Origin: Paracoccaceae bacterium
Lineage (GTDB): Bacteria; Pseudomonadota; Alphaproteobacteria; Rhodobacterales; Rhodobacteraceae
Assembly (NCBI GenBank): GCA_019429405.1
Contig: JAHYIZ010000008.1
Location: 19,328-83,327 of the forward strand
DNA length: 64,000 nucleotides
Direction of reading: 5' to 3'
Under the pieces are notes generated by a model. The model did no database searches. It saw nothing but the letters and a program-made list of their open reading frames with translations, and was not told where the DNA came from. Numbering within the stretch: the first letter of the stretch is position 1; each line of letters starts with the position of its first letter. The translations under genes and the position numbers were made by a program. Positions 1 to 8,832 of the stretch are shown here, in pieces.

Positions 1-651
1 TCGGCCACCTTCGGCATTCAGGCAGCATCCGACATGATCCGCGCGGGCACCGTGCGCCGCGCATTGGTGGTGAACCCCGAGATCACCTCGGGCCACCTCG
101 AATGGCGCGACCGCGATTGCCACTTCATCTTTGGCGATGTCTGCACCGCCACCGTGCTTGGTCGCACCGAAGAAGCGCAGGGCGCGCATTTCAAGATCCG
201 CTCGTGCCGCTGCGCCACCGAATTTTCCAACAACATCCGCAACAACAACGGTTTTCTGCGCCGCTCGCGCCCCGATGGCATGGCTGATCGGCGCGACATG
301 CAGTTTGTGCAAGAGGGCCGCAAGGTCTTTAAAGAGGTGGTGCCGCTGGTCTCGGCGCATATCCTTTCGCATCTGGAGGCCGAAGGCACCAGCGCGGCGG
401 CGCTCAAACGGCTCTGGCTACATCAGGCCAACAAAGCCATGAACGACCTGATTGGCAGAAAAGTGCTGGAGCGTGACCCGTTGCCGGGTGAAACGCCGAA
501 CGTTTTGCAAGAATTCGCAAATACCTCGTCCGCAGGTTCGATCATTGCCTTTGACCGGTCATCCGAGGCGATGGCGCCGGGCGACCTAGGTCTGATCTGT
601 TCGTTCGGCGCAGGCTATTCGGTCGGCTCGGTGCTGCTGGAACGGGCCTGA
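1..651 (+). CDS. Beta-ketoacyl-ACP synthase III family protein (5'-truncated by window edge)
   Basis: The frame is open from base 1, so the start and the active-site Cys lie outside the window. The visible C-terminal ~216 residues carry the two other thiolase-fold catalytic elements of KAS III (FabH) enzymes: the His in LHQANKAMND and the Asn in EFANTSSAG. A Gly-rich end (SFGAGYSVGSVLL) closes the fold. The family condenses an acyl-CoA with malonyl-ACP, either to start fatty-acid synthesis or in a specialised pathway. Several residues differ from textbook FabH (for example EFSNNIRNNNGF), so it may be a specialised KAS III and no symbol is given. Its last 37 bases overlap the 3' end of the convergent thymidine kinase gene. 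Family assignment is firm; exact role is not. Confidence 0.85.
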   Translation, partial: SATFGIQAASDMIRAGTVRRALVVNPEITSGHLEWRDRDCHFIFGDVCTATVLGRTEEAQGAHFKIRSCRCATEFSNNIRNNNGFLRRSRPDGMADRRDMQFVQEGRKVFKEVVPLVSAHILSHLEAEGTSAAALKRLWLHQANKAMNDLIGRKVLERDPLPGETPNVLQEFANTSSAGSIIAFDRSSEAMAPGDLGLICSFGAGYSVGSVLLERA

Positions 652-1244
652 TCGGGCAGCGCGCCCGCATCGCCCACCATCGCGCGCCAGTGCTTGCGGC
701 AGAGCGACACATAGGTTTCGTTGCCGCCGATCTGCACCTGCTCGCCGTCGTGCAGCGCGCGCCCGTCGGCGCCTTTGCGCACCACCATCGTCGCCTTCTT
801 GCCGCAGTGGCAGATGGTGCGCACCTCACGCATTTCGTCGGCCAGCGCCAGCAGCGCCGCCGATCCGGCAAAGAGCTCACCGCGAAAATCGACGCGCAGG
901 CCATAGCACATCACCGGCACGCATAGGTCATCGACCGCGCGGGCCAGTTGCCAGACCTGCTCGCGGGTCAGAAACTGGGCTTCATCCAAAAACACGCAAG
1001 CGCAAGGGCCCGCCGCCAGCCGGGCGGCAATCTGTGCATAAAGGTCAGAGCCCGCATCAAACATATCGGCGGGTGAGCCGATGCCGATGCGGCTGGCTAT
1101 CCGGCCTTCGCCCGCGCGGTTGTCGAACCGCGCCGTCAGCAGATACGTCTGCATGCCGCCTTCGCGGTAGTTGTGGGCGGCCTGCAAGAGGTTGGTGCTC
1201 TTGCCGGCGTTCATCGTCGAATAGTGGAAATAGAGCTTTGCCAT
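615..1244 (-). CDS. tdk: Thymidine kinase
   Basis: This 209-residue protein phosphorylates thymidine to dTMP in the salvage pathway. It opens with MAKLYFHYSTMNAGKSTNLL, whose P-loop (residues about 11-17) is characteristic of type II (TK1-like) kinases. It continues with the FLDEAQFL segment containing the catalytic Glu, and ends with zinc-binding Cys pairs (ICHCGKK and SLCRKHW). The frame is open for 66 more codons upstream, but that extension is Arg-rich and unlike the family, so the ATG at 1244 is chosen. The tail overlaps the convergent upstream gene by 37 bases. The protein is slightly longer than the usual ~190-200 residues because of that tail. Confidence 0.93.
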   Translation of the reverse strand: MAKLYFHYSTMNAGKSTNLLQAAHNYREGGMQTYLLTARFDNRAGEGRIASRIGIGSPADMFDAGSDLYAQIAARLAAGPCACVFLDEAQFLTREQVWQLARAVDDLCVPVMCYGLRVDFRGELFAGSAALLALADEMREVRTICHCGKKATMVVRKGADGRALHDGEQVQIGGNETYVSLCRKHWRAMVGDAGALPDQARSSSTEPTE

Positions 1245-1518
1245 GGCGTGCCAATAGCGCGCGGCAAGGGGGTGAAGCAAGACCCCGGTGCTGCGGCGAA
1301 AGCCCGCCATGCAGCTGCCGGATGCCCGGCTTTGCGGCCCCCGAAGCCGCAAACGCATGACGGACCCTACCGTGCCCCGACGCCGGGATGCGCCGGTTAC
1401 GCACACACACTCCAGCTTGCCGGAGCGCCCAAGGAATGCCAAGAACAGTGCGCGGAATTAATGGGAAACCGCGTCGGATTTTCCCCGCGCAAGGGCGGAC
1501 AACTGATTGGGTGACGGT

Positions 1519-1986
1519 ATGGATAGCGTGTCAGGGTATCTCAGGAAGCATTGCGAAACGCTGGTCAAGGATGTCGGCATCGAGGCCGCGGCAGCCGCCA
1601 CCGGCAAATCAAAGGCGACTCTGGGGCGCTACTACTCGACCGACCCAGACCACGGCGCCCGATTCATGCCGGTTGATGTGGTAGCGCGGCTTGAGGCGGT
1701 CGCAAAGTTTCCACATGTGACCAGCGCGCTGGCCGATCTGCGCGGGATCACGCTTTCCTATGATGGCGCGAGGCTGAACGGCAAATCCGGCAACGTCAAC
1801 GCCGATGTCGTGGCGCTCAGCCAGCGCTTTGCGATGCTGATGGCCGAATATAATCAGGCGATTGCCGATGGCACCATCACCATCAACGAAACCAAGCGTT
1901 TACTGACCGAAACGCAGGCGATTCAGCAAGTGCTGCTCGATATGAAGCTGCATCTGGAACAGGCGCAGGTTCAAGCCGGGTCGTAA
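1519..1986 (+). CDS. CII-like helix-turn-helix protein, possible prophage-derived regulator
   Basis: A 155-residue protein whose N-terminal third reads as a helix-turn-helix (about residues 15-50: GIEAAAAATGKSKATLGRYY), in the style of the phage CII-like regulatory family. An MPVDVVARLE segment follows, then a helical C-terminal half that could oligomerise. I infer DNA binding; the target is unknown. No other phage gene is nearby, so it is either a domesticated regulator or an ordinary chromosomal one. The ATG at 1519 is preferred over an in-frame TTG at 1507 because GGGTGA lies just upstream of it. It converges on the helicase gene and is separated from it by a terminator hairpin. Confidence 0.65.
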   Translation: MDSVSGYLRKHCETLVKDVGIEAAAAATGKSKATLGRYYSTDPDHGARFMPVDVVARLEAVAKFPHVTSALADLRGITLSYDGARLNGKSGNVNADVVALSQRFAMLMAEYNQAIADGTITINETKRLLTETQAIQQVLLDMKLHLEQAQVQAGS

Positions 1987-1992
1987 TGCGAA

Positions 1993-2012
1993 GGGGCGGC
2001 CAAAGCCGCCCC
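1993..2012. terminator. Bidirectional hairpin between convergent genes
   Basis: A perfect 8-bp stem GGGGCGGC / GCCGCCCC with a 4-base loop (CAAA) lies 6 bases after the CII-like stop and 9 bases before the helicase stop. It could terminate both genes. There is no strong T-run on either side. Confidence 0.6.
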
Positions 2013-2021
2013 GCTACGCTC

Positions 2022-3374
2022 TTACGCGGCCTGCACGCTTTTCGGGCGGCGCGAGGGGCGCCGGGCGGGGCGGGCGTTTCCACCCTCACCAGCCGGTTTG
2101 CCTGCGGGTTTGCCGTATTTTCCCACCGGTTTCGGCCCCTTGAAGGCCGGTTTGCCGCCTTTCGGGGCGCCGGTGCGTGCGGGTCTGCCGCCCGCGCCGT
2201 TGCGCCCGCCGCCGGCGCGGCCCGGCGAGGGTTCAGGAATACCCACCGGCGCGTCGCCGCCAATCACCGGGATTGCCTTCTTGATGGTCTTTTCGATGCC
2301 GCGCAAATCGCCCACTTCGCCCGGCGCGCAAAAGGCAACCGCGCGCCCGGTGCGCCCGGCCCGCGCGGTGCGGCCAATCCGGTGCACGTAGTTTTCGGGC
2401 ACGTTCGGCAGTTCGTAGTTATAGACGTGCCGCACCTCGGGAATGTCCAACCCCCGCGCCGCCACATCGGTTGCCACCAGCACTTGCACCTCGCCTGAGC
2501 GGAACGAAGCGAGCGCGCGCTCGCGTTGGCCCTGGCTTTTGTTGCCGTGGATCGAACCGACAGAAAAACCCCATGTAGTCAATAGCTTGCAAAGCTTTTC
2601 CGAGCCGTGCTTGGTGCGACCAAAGACCAGCGCCAGCTCGCCGGGGTGCTTCGAGAGATATTCGGCCAGCAGCGCCGCCTTGTCACCCTGATTGACGAAA
2701 TGCACGCCTTGGTCGATCTTTTCCACCGGCTGGCCGGGGGGGGCCACCTGCACCCGCACCGGATCACGCAGGTAGCTGTCGGCGAGTTCCTCCATCAGTT
2801 TCGGCATAGTGGCCGAAAACAGCATAGTCTGGCGCTCGGCCGGAAGCAGCCCCGCAATGCGGCGCAGCGCATGAATAAAGCCGATGTCGAGCATCTGATC
2901 GGCCTCGTCGAGCACGAGATAGCGGGTTTCCGAAAGCGTCAGTGCGCGCCGCTCCAAAAGGTCCAGAAGCCGCCCCGGCGTGGCGATCAGCACGTCAACC
3001 CCGCGCGCAAGCCGTTCAGATTGCACATAAAGCGAGGCGCCGCCCACCACGCGGAATACGCGAATGGGCGAGCCCTGCGCATAGGCGGTCAGGTTTTCCG
3101 CGATCTGCGTCGCCAGCTCGCGCGTCGGCGCCAAAATCAGCGCGCGCACGGTCTTGGGCGCGGGGCGCTTGTTCTGTTCAATCAGGCGGGTGATGATCGG
3201 CAGACCAAAGGCTGCGGTCTTGCCGGTCCCGGTCTGCGCCAGCCCCAACAGGTCGCGCCCGGCCACCACGGCGGGGATGCCCTGCGCCTGAATCGGCGTC
3301 GGCTTCAGCAGGCCAAGGCCCGCAAGGTTATCAACGACGAGGCGCGAAAGCCCCATGTTTTCAAAGTTTTCCAA
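2022..3374 (-). CDS. rhlE: DEAD-box RNA helicase, RhlE type
   Basis: An ATP-dependent RNA helicase of 450 residues. Motifs in order: FENMGLS with PTPIQAQ (Q motif), AQTGTGKT (I), PTRELATQ (Ia), TPGRLLD (Ib), LDEADQMLD (II), SATMP (III), and in the second RecA domain ATDVAARGLDIP (V) and HRIGRTARAG (VI). From about residue 375 the tail is rich in Gly, Lys, Pro and Arg, as in RhlE/CsdA-like proteins that bind RNA non-specifically and help assemble ribosomes or degrade RNA. The start is a TTG, chosen because it keeps the conserved Phe of the Q motif, which the next ATG (3357) would remove. The upstream ~235 bases to dtd hold a GC-rich leader that could be a regulatory 5' UTR. Confidence 0.92.
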   Translation of the reverse strand: MENFENMGLSRLVVDNLAGLGLLKPTPIQAQGIPAVVAGRDLLGLAQTGTGKTAAFGLPIITRLIEQNKRPAPKTVRALILAPTRELATQIAENLTAYAQGSPIRVFRVVGGASLYVQSERLARGVDVLIATPGRLLDLLERRALTLSETRYLVLDEADQMLDIGFIHALRRIAGLLPAERQTMLFSATMPKLMEELADSYLRDPVRVQVAPPGQPVEKIDQGVHFVNQGDKAALLAEYLSKHPGELALVFGRTKHGSEKLCKLLTTWGFSVGSIHGNKSQGQRERALASFRSGEVQVLVATDVAARGLDIPEVRHVYNYELPNVPENYVHRIGRTARAGRTGRAVAFCAPGEVGDLRGIEKTIKKAIPVIGGDAPVGIPEPSPGRAGGGRNGAGGRPARTGAPKGGKPAFKGPKPVGKYGKPAGKPAGEGGNARPARRPSRRPKSVQAA

Positions 3375-3609
3375 AGTGTCTCTTTCAGACTGCGCCGGGC
3401 ATTTGCCGATGCGCGAATAGGGTTACACCCCCCGGTTTGGGGGCATTCGGGGCGGGGCGCAGGCCACTGGCCTGCCGGACCCCCGCGTGAATTGGGAACC
3501 ATGTGCCGCATCCGGGGCGCCCCCATAGGGCACGGCTGCTCACGCGGCAGCGGATGACGACTAGCGGCAGATGGGGCAGTTCGGGCAGAATGTCAAGCGT
3601 GTTGACCCA

Positions 3610-4059
3610 TCAGGCGCGCTCGGCACTGTCCATCCAGATCGTCACCGGCCCGTCATTGACCAGCGCCACCGCCATGTCAGCGCCAAATTCGCCCATCGCT
3701 ACCGGCACCCCAAGCCTGCGCAAATGGGCTGCGAAATGCTCATAAAGCCGCTCGCCTTCGGCAGGGGCGGCGGCGGTGGAAAAACCGGGGCGGTTACCGC
3801 GCGACGTATCTGCGGCCAGCGTGAACTGGCTGACCACCAGAGCCGCGCCGCCCACATCCTGCACGCTCAGGTTCATCTTTTCGGCGGCATCGCGAAAGAT
3901 GCGCAACTTGGCCACGCGCGCGGCCAGTTTTTCCGCCTCGGCCGCGCTGTCACCCTGCATGGCACAGACCAGCAGCATGAGTCCGCGCCCGATCTCGCCC
4001 GTCACCCGCCCGGCCACCGTCACGCGCGCTTCTGTCACGCGCTGCACCAGCACCCTCAT
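3610..4059 (-). CDS. dtd: D-aminoacyl-tRNA deacylase
   Basis: This 149-residue enzyme removes D-amino acids mischarged onto tRNA. It starts [15 protein letters not shown] and carries both signature motifs: SQFTLAA (catalytic face) and NDGPVT (the Gly-cisPro motif that gives chiral selectivity). The length is typical of the family. Its ATG overlaps the stop of the upstream PfkB kinase by four bases (ATGA), so the two are very likely translationally coupled. The pairing looks like convenience rather than a shared pathway. Confidence 0.95.
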   Translation of the reverse strand: MRVLVQRVTEARVTVAGRVTGEIGRGLMLLVCAMQGDSAAEAEKLAARVAKLRIFRDAAEKMNLSVQDVGGAALVVSQFTLAADTSRGNRPGFSTAAAPAEGERLYEHFAAHLRRLGVPVAMGEFGADMAVALVNDGPVTIWMDSAERA

Positions 4060-4979
4060 GTCAACTCCTCGGCCCAGGGCGGGTTGGCCCCCGCGCGCGA
4101 GACCGTCACCGCCGCCGCCTGCACCCCGAGCCGCAGCGCTGCCTGCACCAGGTCGGCTTCAACCGCTGCCACATCGGCCTTGCCCAGCGCCCCGGCCCGC
4201 GCAAATGCCGCGAGCACCCCGGCGTTGAACGTGTCACCTGCGCCCACCGTATCGGCCACCACCACCTTGCGGGCAGGCTCGAACACCGACCGGTCGCCCC
4301 AGAACGCATGCGCCCCCTTGGCGCCCTCGGTGATGAACACAAGGCGCGCACCACCCGCCAGCAGCGCCCGCGCGCCCGCTTCAATCGGCCCCGGCCCCTT
4401 CAGCCACGCCAGATCTTCATCCGACAGTTTCACGATGTCGGCCAGCGCCAGCATGCGCCCGATCCTGCTCCGGTAGGCGGCTTCGTTGGTGATGAAACCG
4501 GGGCGGATGTTGGGGTCGATCATGCACAGCCGCCGCCCCGCCTCGCGCACCATCAGCGCCTCATAGGCCGACCCGCAAGGCTCGCCCACAAGCGAGATGC
4601 CGCCAAAGAAAAGCGCCTGCACACTATCGGGCAGGGCGGGCAGATCGGCCGGGGTCAGCATCCGCCCCGCCGTGGCTTCATCGTAGAACGCATAGCGCGC
4701 CTGGCCATCCTGCAGCGTCACGAAAGCGAGCGTGGTGGGCCGCGCTGACCGCACCGCAAGCCCCGCGTCAACCCGAGAGGCCGAAAGCGCATCTTTCAGC
4801 ATTTCGCCGAAAATGTCAGTGGATATGCCGCTGAAGAAACCGGCCTGCACCCCCAGCCGACCAAGCGCCACGGCGGTGTTGAAAACCGCACCGCCGGGGT
4901 AAGGCGCAAACGCCGCCTCACCCGCCACGGTTTCACGCGGCAACATGTCGATCAGCGCCTCGCCACAACTCAAGATCAT
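4056..4979 (-). CDS. PfkB-family carbohydrate kinase (fructokinase-like)
   Basis: A 307-residue ribokinase/PfkB-fold sugar kinase. The N-terminal part has [15 protein letters not shown] (substrate and lid region). The C-terminal [15 protein letters not shown] carries the anion hole and the catalytic Asp of the family signature. The sequence most resembles fructokinases, but the sugar cannot be fixed by eye, and no transporter or sugar-isomerase gene lies beside it. It is the first gene of a two-gene operon with dtd and is divergent from the small heat-shock gene. Confidence 0.85.
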   Translation of the reverse strand: MILSCGEALIDMLPRETVAGEAAFAPYPGGAVFNTAVALGRLGVQAGFFSGISTDIFGEMLKDALSASRVDAGLAVRSARPTTLAFVTLQDGQARYAFYDEATAGRMLTPADLPALPDSVQALFFGGISLVGEPCGSAYEALMVREAGRRLCMIDPNIRPGFITNEAAYRSRIGRMLALADIVKLSDEDLAWLKGPGPIEAGARALLAGGARLVFITEGAKGAHAFWGDRSVFEPARKVVVADTVGAGDTFNAGVLAAFARAGALGKADVAAVEADLVQAALRLGVQAAAVTVSRAGANPPWAEELT

Positions 4980-5060
4980 CGGGTCCCCCGCTTGCCTTGC
5001 CTGCTGATACCGCGCCCGACCGGGCCGGGCAACCGCCGCTGCGCCTTATCAGCGCGCCCC

Positions 5061-5089
5061 CTTGCCAACGCGGCGGCAAATTCCCACCT
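5061..5089 (+). promoter_or_regulatory. Candidate heat-shock (RpoH-type) promoter for the Hsp20 gene
   Basis: CTTGCC (5061-5066) and CCCACCT (5083-5089) are separated by 16 bases. They resemble the sigma-32 pattern CTTGAA...CCCATNT and lie about 35 bases before the ribosome-binding site of the small heat-shock gene. The -10 match is imperfect, so this is a candidate only. Confidence 0.35.
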
Positions 5090-5124
5090 GCGGGGCAGTA
5101 GAGGCTCATGCACAGGAGGTCGAA

Positions 5125-5544
5125 ATGCTTGAGAAATCCCTTGCCAGTGGCTTCTGGCCAACGCTTTACGAACCCTTCCGCAGCTTTGGAACCCGGCTCG
5201 CGGAATGGGTCGCGCCCGCCGCCGAAGCCTCTGAAAAGGATGGTGCCTATACCATCTCGATGGAACTGCCCGGCGTTGACGAAAAAGACGTCGAGATTAC
5301 GGTCGAGGATGGCGTGGTTACCGTGAAGGGCGAGAAGAAGACCTCGCGCGAGGAAAAGGGCGAAACCTGGTATTTCTCCGAACGCCAGTTCGGCGCTTTT
5401 TCGCGTTCGTTCCGCCTGCCCGCCGATGCCGATGAGGCCGGTGTGAAGGCCGATCTCAAGGGCGGCGTGCTGACTGTCTCGGTGAAGAAGAGAGCTGCCG
5501 GGGCCGTAGCCAAGGCCAAGAAAGTGGCGATCGGCAAAGGCTGA
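5125..5544 (+). CDS. Hsp20-family small heat-shock protein
   Basis: A 139-residue alpha-crystallin-type chaperone that holds unfolding proteins in a refoldable state. The ACD domain runs from about residue 40 to 130: YTISMELPGVDEKDVEI, then EDGVVTVKGEKK, and GVLTVSVKK near the end (the GVLxxxxxK beta-strand signature). The frame is open further upstream, but a strong ribosome-binding site (AGGAGG, 5114-5119) sits five bases before the ATG at 5125 and fixes the start. A possible RpoH promoter lies upstream. The gene ends just before a recurring hairpin repeat that can act as its terminator. Confidence 0.93.
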   Translation: MLEKSLASGFWPTLYEPFRSFGTRLAEWVAPAAEASEKDGAYTISMELPGVDEKDVEITVEDGVVTVKGEKKTSREEKGETWYFSERQFGAFSRSFRLPADADEAGVKADLKGGVLTVSVKKRAAGAVAKAKKVAIGKG

Positions 5545-5545
5545 T

Positions 5546-5600
5546 CTTCTTCTTTGCAAAAATACCCTCGGGGGGTCCGGGGGGCTGAAGGCCCCCCGGC
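5546..5600 (+). repeat. Intergenic hairpin repeat, copy A
   Basis: A TTCTTCTTTGCAAAAATACC head is followed by CTCGGGGGGT and a 9-bp stem CCGGGGGGC / GCCCCCCGG. The same layout recurs at 28524-28616 and, inverted, at 50371-50421. Here it separates the convergent Hsp20 and zinc-ribbon genes and probably acts as a terminator for one or both. Confidence 0.75.
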
Positions 5601-5601
5601 C

Positions 5602-6714
5602 TTACTGTGCCTGCTGCCCAAAATAGACACCAACCGCCACGATCACCGCCACCACGATCACCGCGAAAGCAATCTTGACCCAGCTCCACGGCCGCTCGCC
5701 CTGCACCTTGCCGGTCTGGCCGTTCACCACAAAACGAAAGCTGCGGCCGCGGTATTTGTATGCCGCGGTCCAGACCGGCAGCAGGATGTGCTTGAAGGTT
5801 TCGGCCGACCAGTCGGTGTCGATACTGTCGATCCGCTGCTCGTCGCCACCGATGTCGCGCCGCACGTCGGTATAAATCACGTTTGCCATTTCGTCGCGGG
5901 CGATGGCGTGGCCTTCTTGCAGCTGCACGGTGTAACCCTCAGCGGTGAAACCGGCGAGGAAGTCGGGCGTATACGGCACCAGATCGTGCAGATCCCACGG
6001 CTTGAGCGCATCGGTGTGCTTGCGCGGCAGCGACCGCGCGGCCAGCACCAGCACATCGTCAAACACCCGCGCCACATGGCCGCGCGCGTTGCTCCAGCGG
6101 ATATGGCGCACCCGGCGGCTTTGCTGCTCGGTCTTGCCGTTGCGGGTGACCGTGACCCATTCGGTCTCATAATAGGCGTCGCCGCGCTGCCCGGTATAGG
6201 CAGATCGGGTCGCGGCATCGAAGGTCCAGAACGGCGAATAGACACCGGTCAGGCGGCGGCCGCGCCGTGCGTATTGCTGCACCCCGCCCGGCGCAAACCA
6301 GAGCCGCCCAAGCCAGCGCCCAAGCGCTGCGCGCGCCTCATCTTCGGTCAGCTTGAAGGGCGCCACAGCCTGCGGCCGGATCATCCGCGCCGCACCGGTA
6401 TCGACCACCACCGGGGTTGCGCAGAACGGGCATTCGGTGGCGTGTTCGGCGCCCTTGAATTCAATCAGCGCGGCGCAATTGGGGCAGGTGAGGGTGCGCA
6501 CGTCTTCCAGCGAGCCGAGCGGCAGATCGGCCCGCAGCCCGGCGCCGAGGTCAAGCTCCTCCAGCCCCCGTGCTGCGCCGCGCCCCGTGGCCGATGGGAT
6601 CGCCTGGGTATGGCCACAGTGGTCGCACACAAGCGTCGCTTGGCCGGGGGCAAAGCGCAGATCGGCCCCGCAGGATTCGCACGGATAGCGGTGTTCCTGG
6701 TCAATCCCGGCCAT
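5602..6714 (-). CDS. Zinc-ribbon membrane-anchored protein (TFIIB-like zinc fingers, YdjG-like)
   Basis: A 370-residue protein with two N-terminal CxxC...CxxC zinc ribbons: CESCGADLRF...CDHCG (residues about 12-35) and CPNCAALIEF...CPFCATP (about 77-100). A long middle domain follows (WTFDAATRSAYTGQRGDAYY). It ends with a single C-terminal membrane helix (IAFAVIVVAVIVAVGVYFGQ). It resembles the bacterial proteins often annotated as helicase-like or TFIIB-zinc-ribbon that sit beside SPFH genes, such as B. subtilis YdjG. It contains no helicase motifs. It is the last gene of the leftward xpaC-telA-SPFH run and starts 10 bases after the SPFH stop. I infer a membrane-tethered partner of the SPFH protein. 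Confidence 0.75.
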   Translation of the reverse strand: MAGIDQEHRYPCESCGADLRFAPGQATLVCDHCGHTQAIPSATGRGAARGLEELDLGAGLRADLPLGSLEDVRTLTCPNCAALIEFKGAEHATECPFCATPVVVDTGAARMIRPQAVAPFKLTEDEARAALGRWLGRLWFAPGGVQQYARRGRRLTGVYSPFWTFDAATRSAYTGQRGDAYYETEWVTVTRNGKTEQQSRRVRHIRWSNARGHVARVFDDVLVLAARSLPRKHTDALKPWDLHDLVPYTPDFLAGFTAEGYTVQLQEGHAIARDEMANVIYTDVRRDIGGDEQRIDSIDTDWSAETFKHILLPVWTAAYKYRGRSFRFVVNGQTGKVQGERPWSWVKIAFAVIVVAVIVAVGVYFGQQAQ

Positions 6715-6724
6715 TGCCGCCCCC

Positions 6725-7825
6725 TTACACGCCCGGCGGCGGCGGCGGTGGCATCACGGTGAACAGTTGCGCAAGTTCGGGCACGGTTTCGGCCGCCACC
6801 CAGCCCGCATAGCCCGGCGACCACACCAGTGTGCCGCGTGCAAAGCTGCCTTCCAGCGCCAACCGCCCCAGATGCCCGCGCCCGAACGGACCACGGGTGG
6901 CGCCCGCCTCGGCGATATGCCACACCGTTTCAACCGGCGGCGGTGGCGGTGCCATCGGCGCGGCGGCAGCAGGTGCGGCGCCCCATGGCCCGCCTTGCGC
7001 CATCTGCGCGCCCATCGCCAGCCCCATGCCCGCGCCGACCGTCGCCCCCATTGCGCCACCCGCCTGACCAAGTGCCTCGGCGGCGGCAAACTGGGTGTAT
7101 TTGCTCAGATCGCCCGCGAGCCCGACCGAAGTGCGCTTGTCGAGCACCTTTTCCACCTCTTCGGGCAGGCTGATGTTCTCGATGTAGAACTCCGGCAGCA
7201 CCAGCCCGTATTCGGCAATTTTCGGGGCAATCGCGGTGCTGACAAGCTTTGCCAGATCGCCGGTGTTGGCCGCCATGTCGAGCACCGGAATGCCCGAACC
7301 TGCCAGTGCCCGGCTCATCTCCTGCACGATCACGTTGCGGATCTGGAAGCTCACTTCATCGGCGGTGAACTCTCCGTCAGTGCCGACAATTTCGCGCATG
7401 AACTTCGCCGGGTCGGCAACGCGCATCGCATAGGTGCCAAAGGCGCGCAGCCGCACCGGGCCGAATTCCGGGTCGCGGCACATGATCGGGTTCTTGGTGC
7501 CCCATTTCAGGTCGTTGAACCGGGTGGTGTTGATGAAGTAGATTTCCGATTTGAACGGCGAATTGAAGCCATGGTCCCAGTGCTGCAAGGTGGTCAGCAA
7601 GGGCATGTTGTTGGTTTCAAGCATGTAAAGACCGGGTTGGAACACATCGGCCAGCTGTCCTTCATGCACGAACACCGCCGCCTGCCCTTCGCGCACGGTC
7701 AGCTTGGCGCCATACTTGATCGCGTGCCCCTCGCGCTCGAACCGCCAGACCATCGTATCGCGGGTGTCATCAACCCATGCGATGACATCGATGAATTCGC
7801 CCTTCAGAAAATCGAGAATGCCCAT
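6725..7825 (-). CDS. SPFH-domain protein with C-terminal GYF-like domain (YdjI-like)
   Basis: A 366-residue protein starting MGILDFLKGEFIDVIAWVDD, the N-terminus typical of the YdjI/virion-core SPFH branch. The SPFH (band-7) domain spans about residues 20-240 and contains LTVREGQAAVFVHEG and an alpha-helical end at VEKVLDKRTSVG. A Gly/Ala/Met-rich and Pro-rich linker (about 240-290) leads to a GYF_2-type domain (VWHIAEAGATRGPF...TLVWSPGYAGWVAA). SPFH proteins form membrane-associated scaffolds; GYF-type domains bind Pro-rich peptides. No transmembrane helix is evident. It lies between a zinc-ribbon membrane protein and a lipoprotein, consistent with an envelope module. Confidence 0.85.
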   Translation of the reverse strand: MGILDFLKGEFIDVIAWVDDTRDTMVWRFEREGHAIKYGAKLTVREGQAAVFVHEGQLADVFQPGLYMLETNNMPLLTTLQHWDHGFNSPFKSEIYFINTTRFNDLKWGTKNPIMCRDPEFGPVRLRAFGTYAMRVADPAKFMREIVGTDGEFTADEVSFQIRNVIVQEMSRALAGSGIPVLDMAANTGDLAKLVSTAIAPKIAEYGLVLPEFYIENISLPEEVEKVLDKRTSVGLAGDLSKYTQFAAAEALGQAGGAMGATVGAGMGLAMGAQMAQGGPWGAAPAAAAPMAPPPPPVETVWHIAEAGATRGPFGRGHLGRLALEGSFARGTLVWSPGYAGWVAAETVPELAQLFTVMPPPPPPGV

Positions 7826-7849
7826 GGCGGTGCTCCTTCACACAAAAGG

Positions 7850-8830
7850 TCAACTGGTGCCGCCCATCAGTTCGGCGACGATGGCGGTAACGATCGGGCG
7901 CGCCTCGGCCTCGGACATGCCGGGGCGCAGGCGCGCATCATAGAGAATGCGCAGCAGCAATTCATCGTGCCGCGTCAGCAGCGCGAATTCCTCGTCGTCG
8001 TTGAAGATCGAGGGTCGCGCCGCGGGGCTGTCATTGGCAAGGCCCATGCCCTGCGCCAGTTCTTCGTGAAAACATGACTGCCGCAGAAGCTCGGGGTGCT
8101 CGCCCCTGATCACCGCAATCGCGCGAGTGTAAACGCTTGTATTGCCTTGCGAAAAGGCAAAGACCACGCAATAGGTCGAGGTCGGCAGGTTGGTCACCGC
8201 GCGCACCGCCGCCGGGTCGATACCCGGCACCAGCGCCGCAAGTCGCGGGCCGATGCCGCGGCGCTCATCTTCGTTCAGCACCAGCACGGTGAAATTGGGG
8301 TTCTGCGCGCTGACGCTGACCGGGTGGCCCGAGACATAGCCCAGCCGCGCGGCGGTGGAGGCCAGCGTTGCACGGTCGGCGCTGCGCTGCGCCAGCGGCA
8401 CCGAGGCGCCGAACTCGATATTCATGCGCACCGGTGCCGCCCAGCGGCGCAGTCGCGCTTCGGTTTCGCGCGCCACGAACAGGCCGCCGGAGGCCTGATA
8501 TTCGTCATAAAGCGCAATGCGGATGAAGTTTTCGGTCAGTTGCGCGGCGGTGAAGGGGGCGTCAGCGGGCCGCAACTCGGTGCGCAGCTTGCCTTGCGCC
8601 AGCATCTTTTCGGCCGCCGCCGCAAAAAAGCTGCGCATCGCCACGCTGGTTGGCGAAAGCGGCAGCACCTGCGGTTCGGGAATGGCTGCGGGCTGGGGCG
8701 CCGGAGGCGCCGCGGCGGTACCGGGGCCGGGCAGCTCGGTGCAGCCCGCCAGCGCCAGCGCAAGCACCGCCAGCCCGGCGCGCAAGCGTGCCGGGTGCGT
8801 TATGCGGCGCGGGCGCCCGGCCTGTGCCAT
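7850..8830 (-). CDS. DUF2927 lipoprotein
   Basis: A 326-residue predicted lipoprotein. After an Arg-rich start comes a hydrophobic stretch ending in the lipobox LALAGC (LAVLALALAGCTELPG), then a Pro/Ala linker. The DUF2927 core ends in its best-conserved block: HEELAQGMGLAND, RPSIFNDDEEFALLT, RILYDARLRPGM. That domain is common in Rhodobacteraceae and recalls a metzincin-like HExxQ arrangement (HEELAQ), so peptidase activity is possible but unproven. The ATG at 8830 sits two bases after the telA stop, which argues against the longer frame upstream. The position in the XpaC/TelA/SPFH operon suggests an envelope role. Confidence 0.85.
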   Translation of the reverse strand: MAQAGRPRRITHPARLRAGLAVLALALAGCTELPGPGTAAAPPAPQPAAIPEPQVLPLSPTSVAMRSFFAAAAEKMLAQGKLRTELRPADAPFTAAQLTENFIRIALYDEYQASGGLFVARETEARLRRWAAPVRMNIEFGASVPLAQRSADRATLASTAARLGYVSGHPVSVSAQNPNFTVLVLNEDERRGIGPRLAALVPGIDPAAVRAVTNLPTSTYCVVFAFSQGNTSVYTRAIAVIRGEHPELLRQSCFHEELAQGMGLANDSPAARPSIFNDDEEFALLTRHDELLLRILYDARLRPGMSEAEARPIVTAIVAELMGGTS

Positions 8831-8832
8831 AC

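Noticed and set aside
1519..1986. Prophage
   Set aside because: A single CII-like regulator with no integrase, structural or lysis genes and no composition shift.
5602..6714. Primosomal helicase annotation for the zinc-ribbon protein
   Set aside because: The protein has zinc ribbons and a C-terminal membrane helix but none of the helicase motifs.
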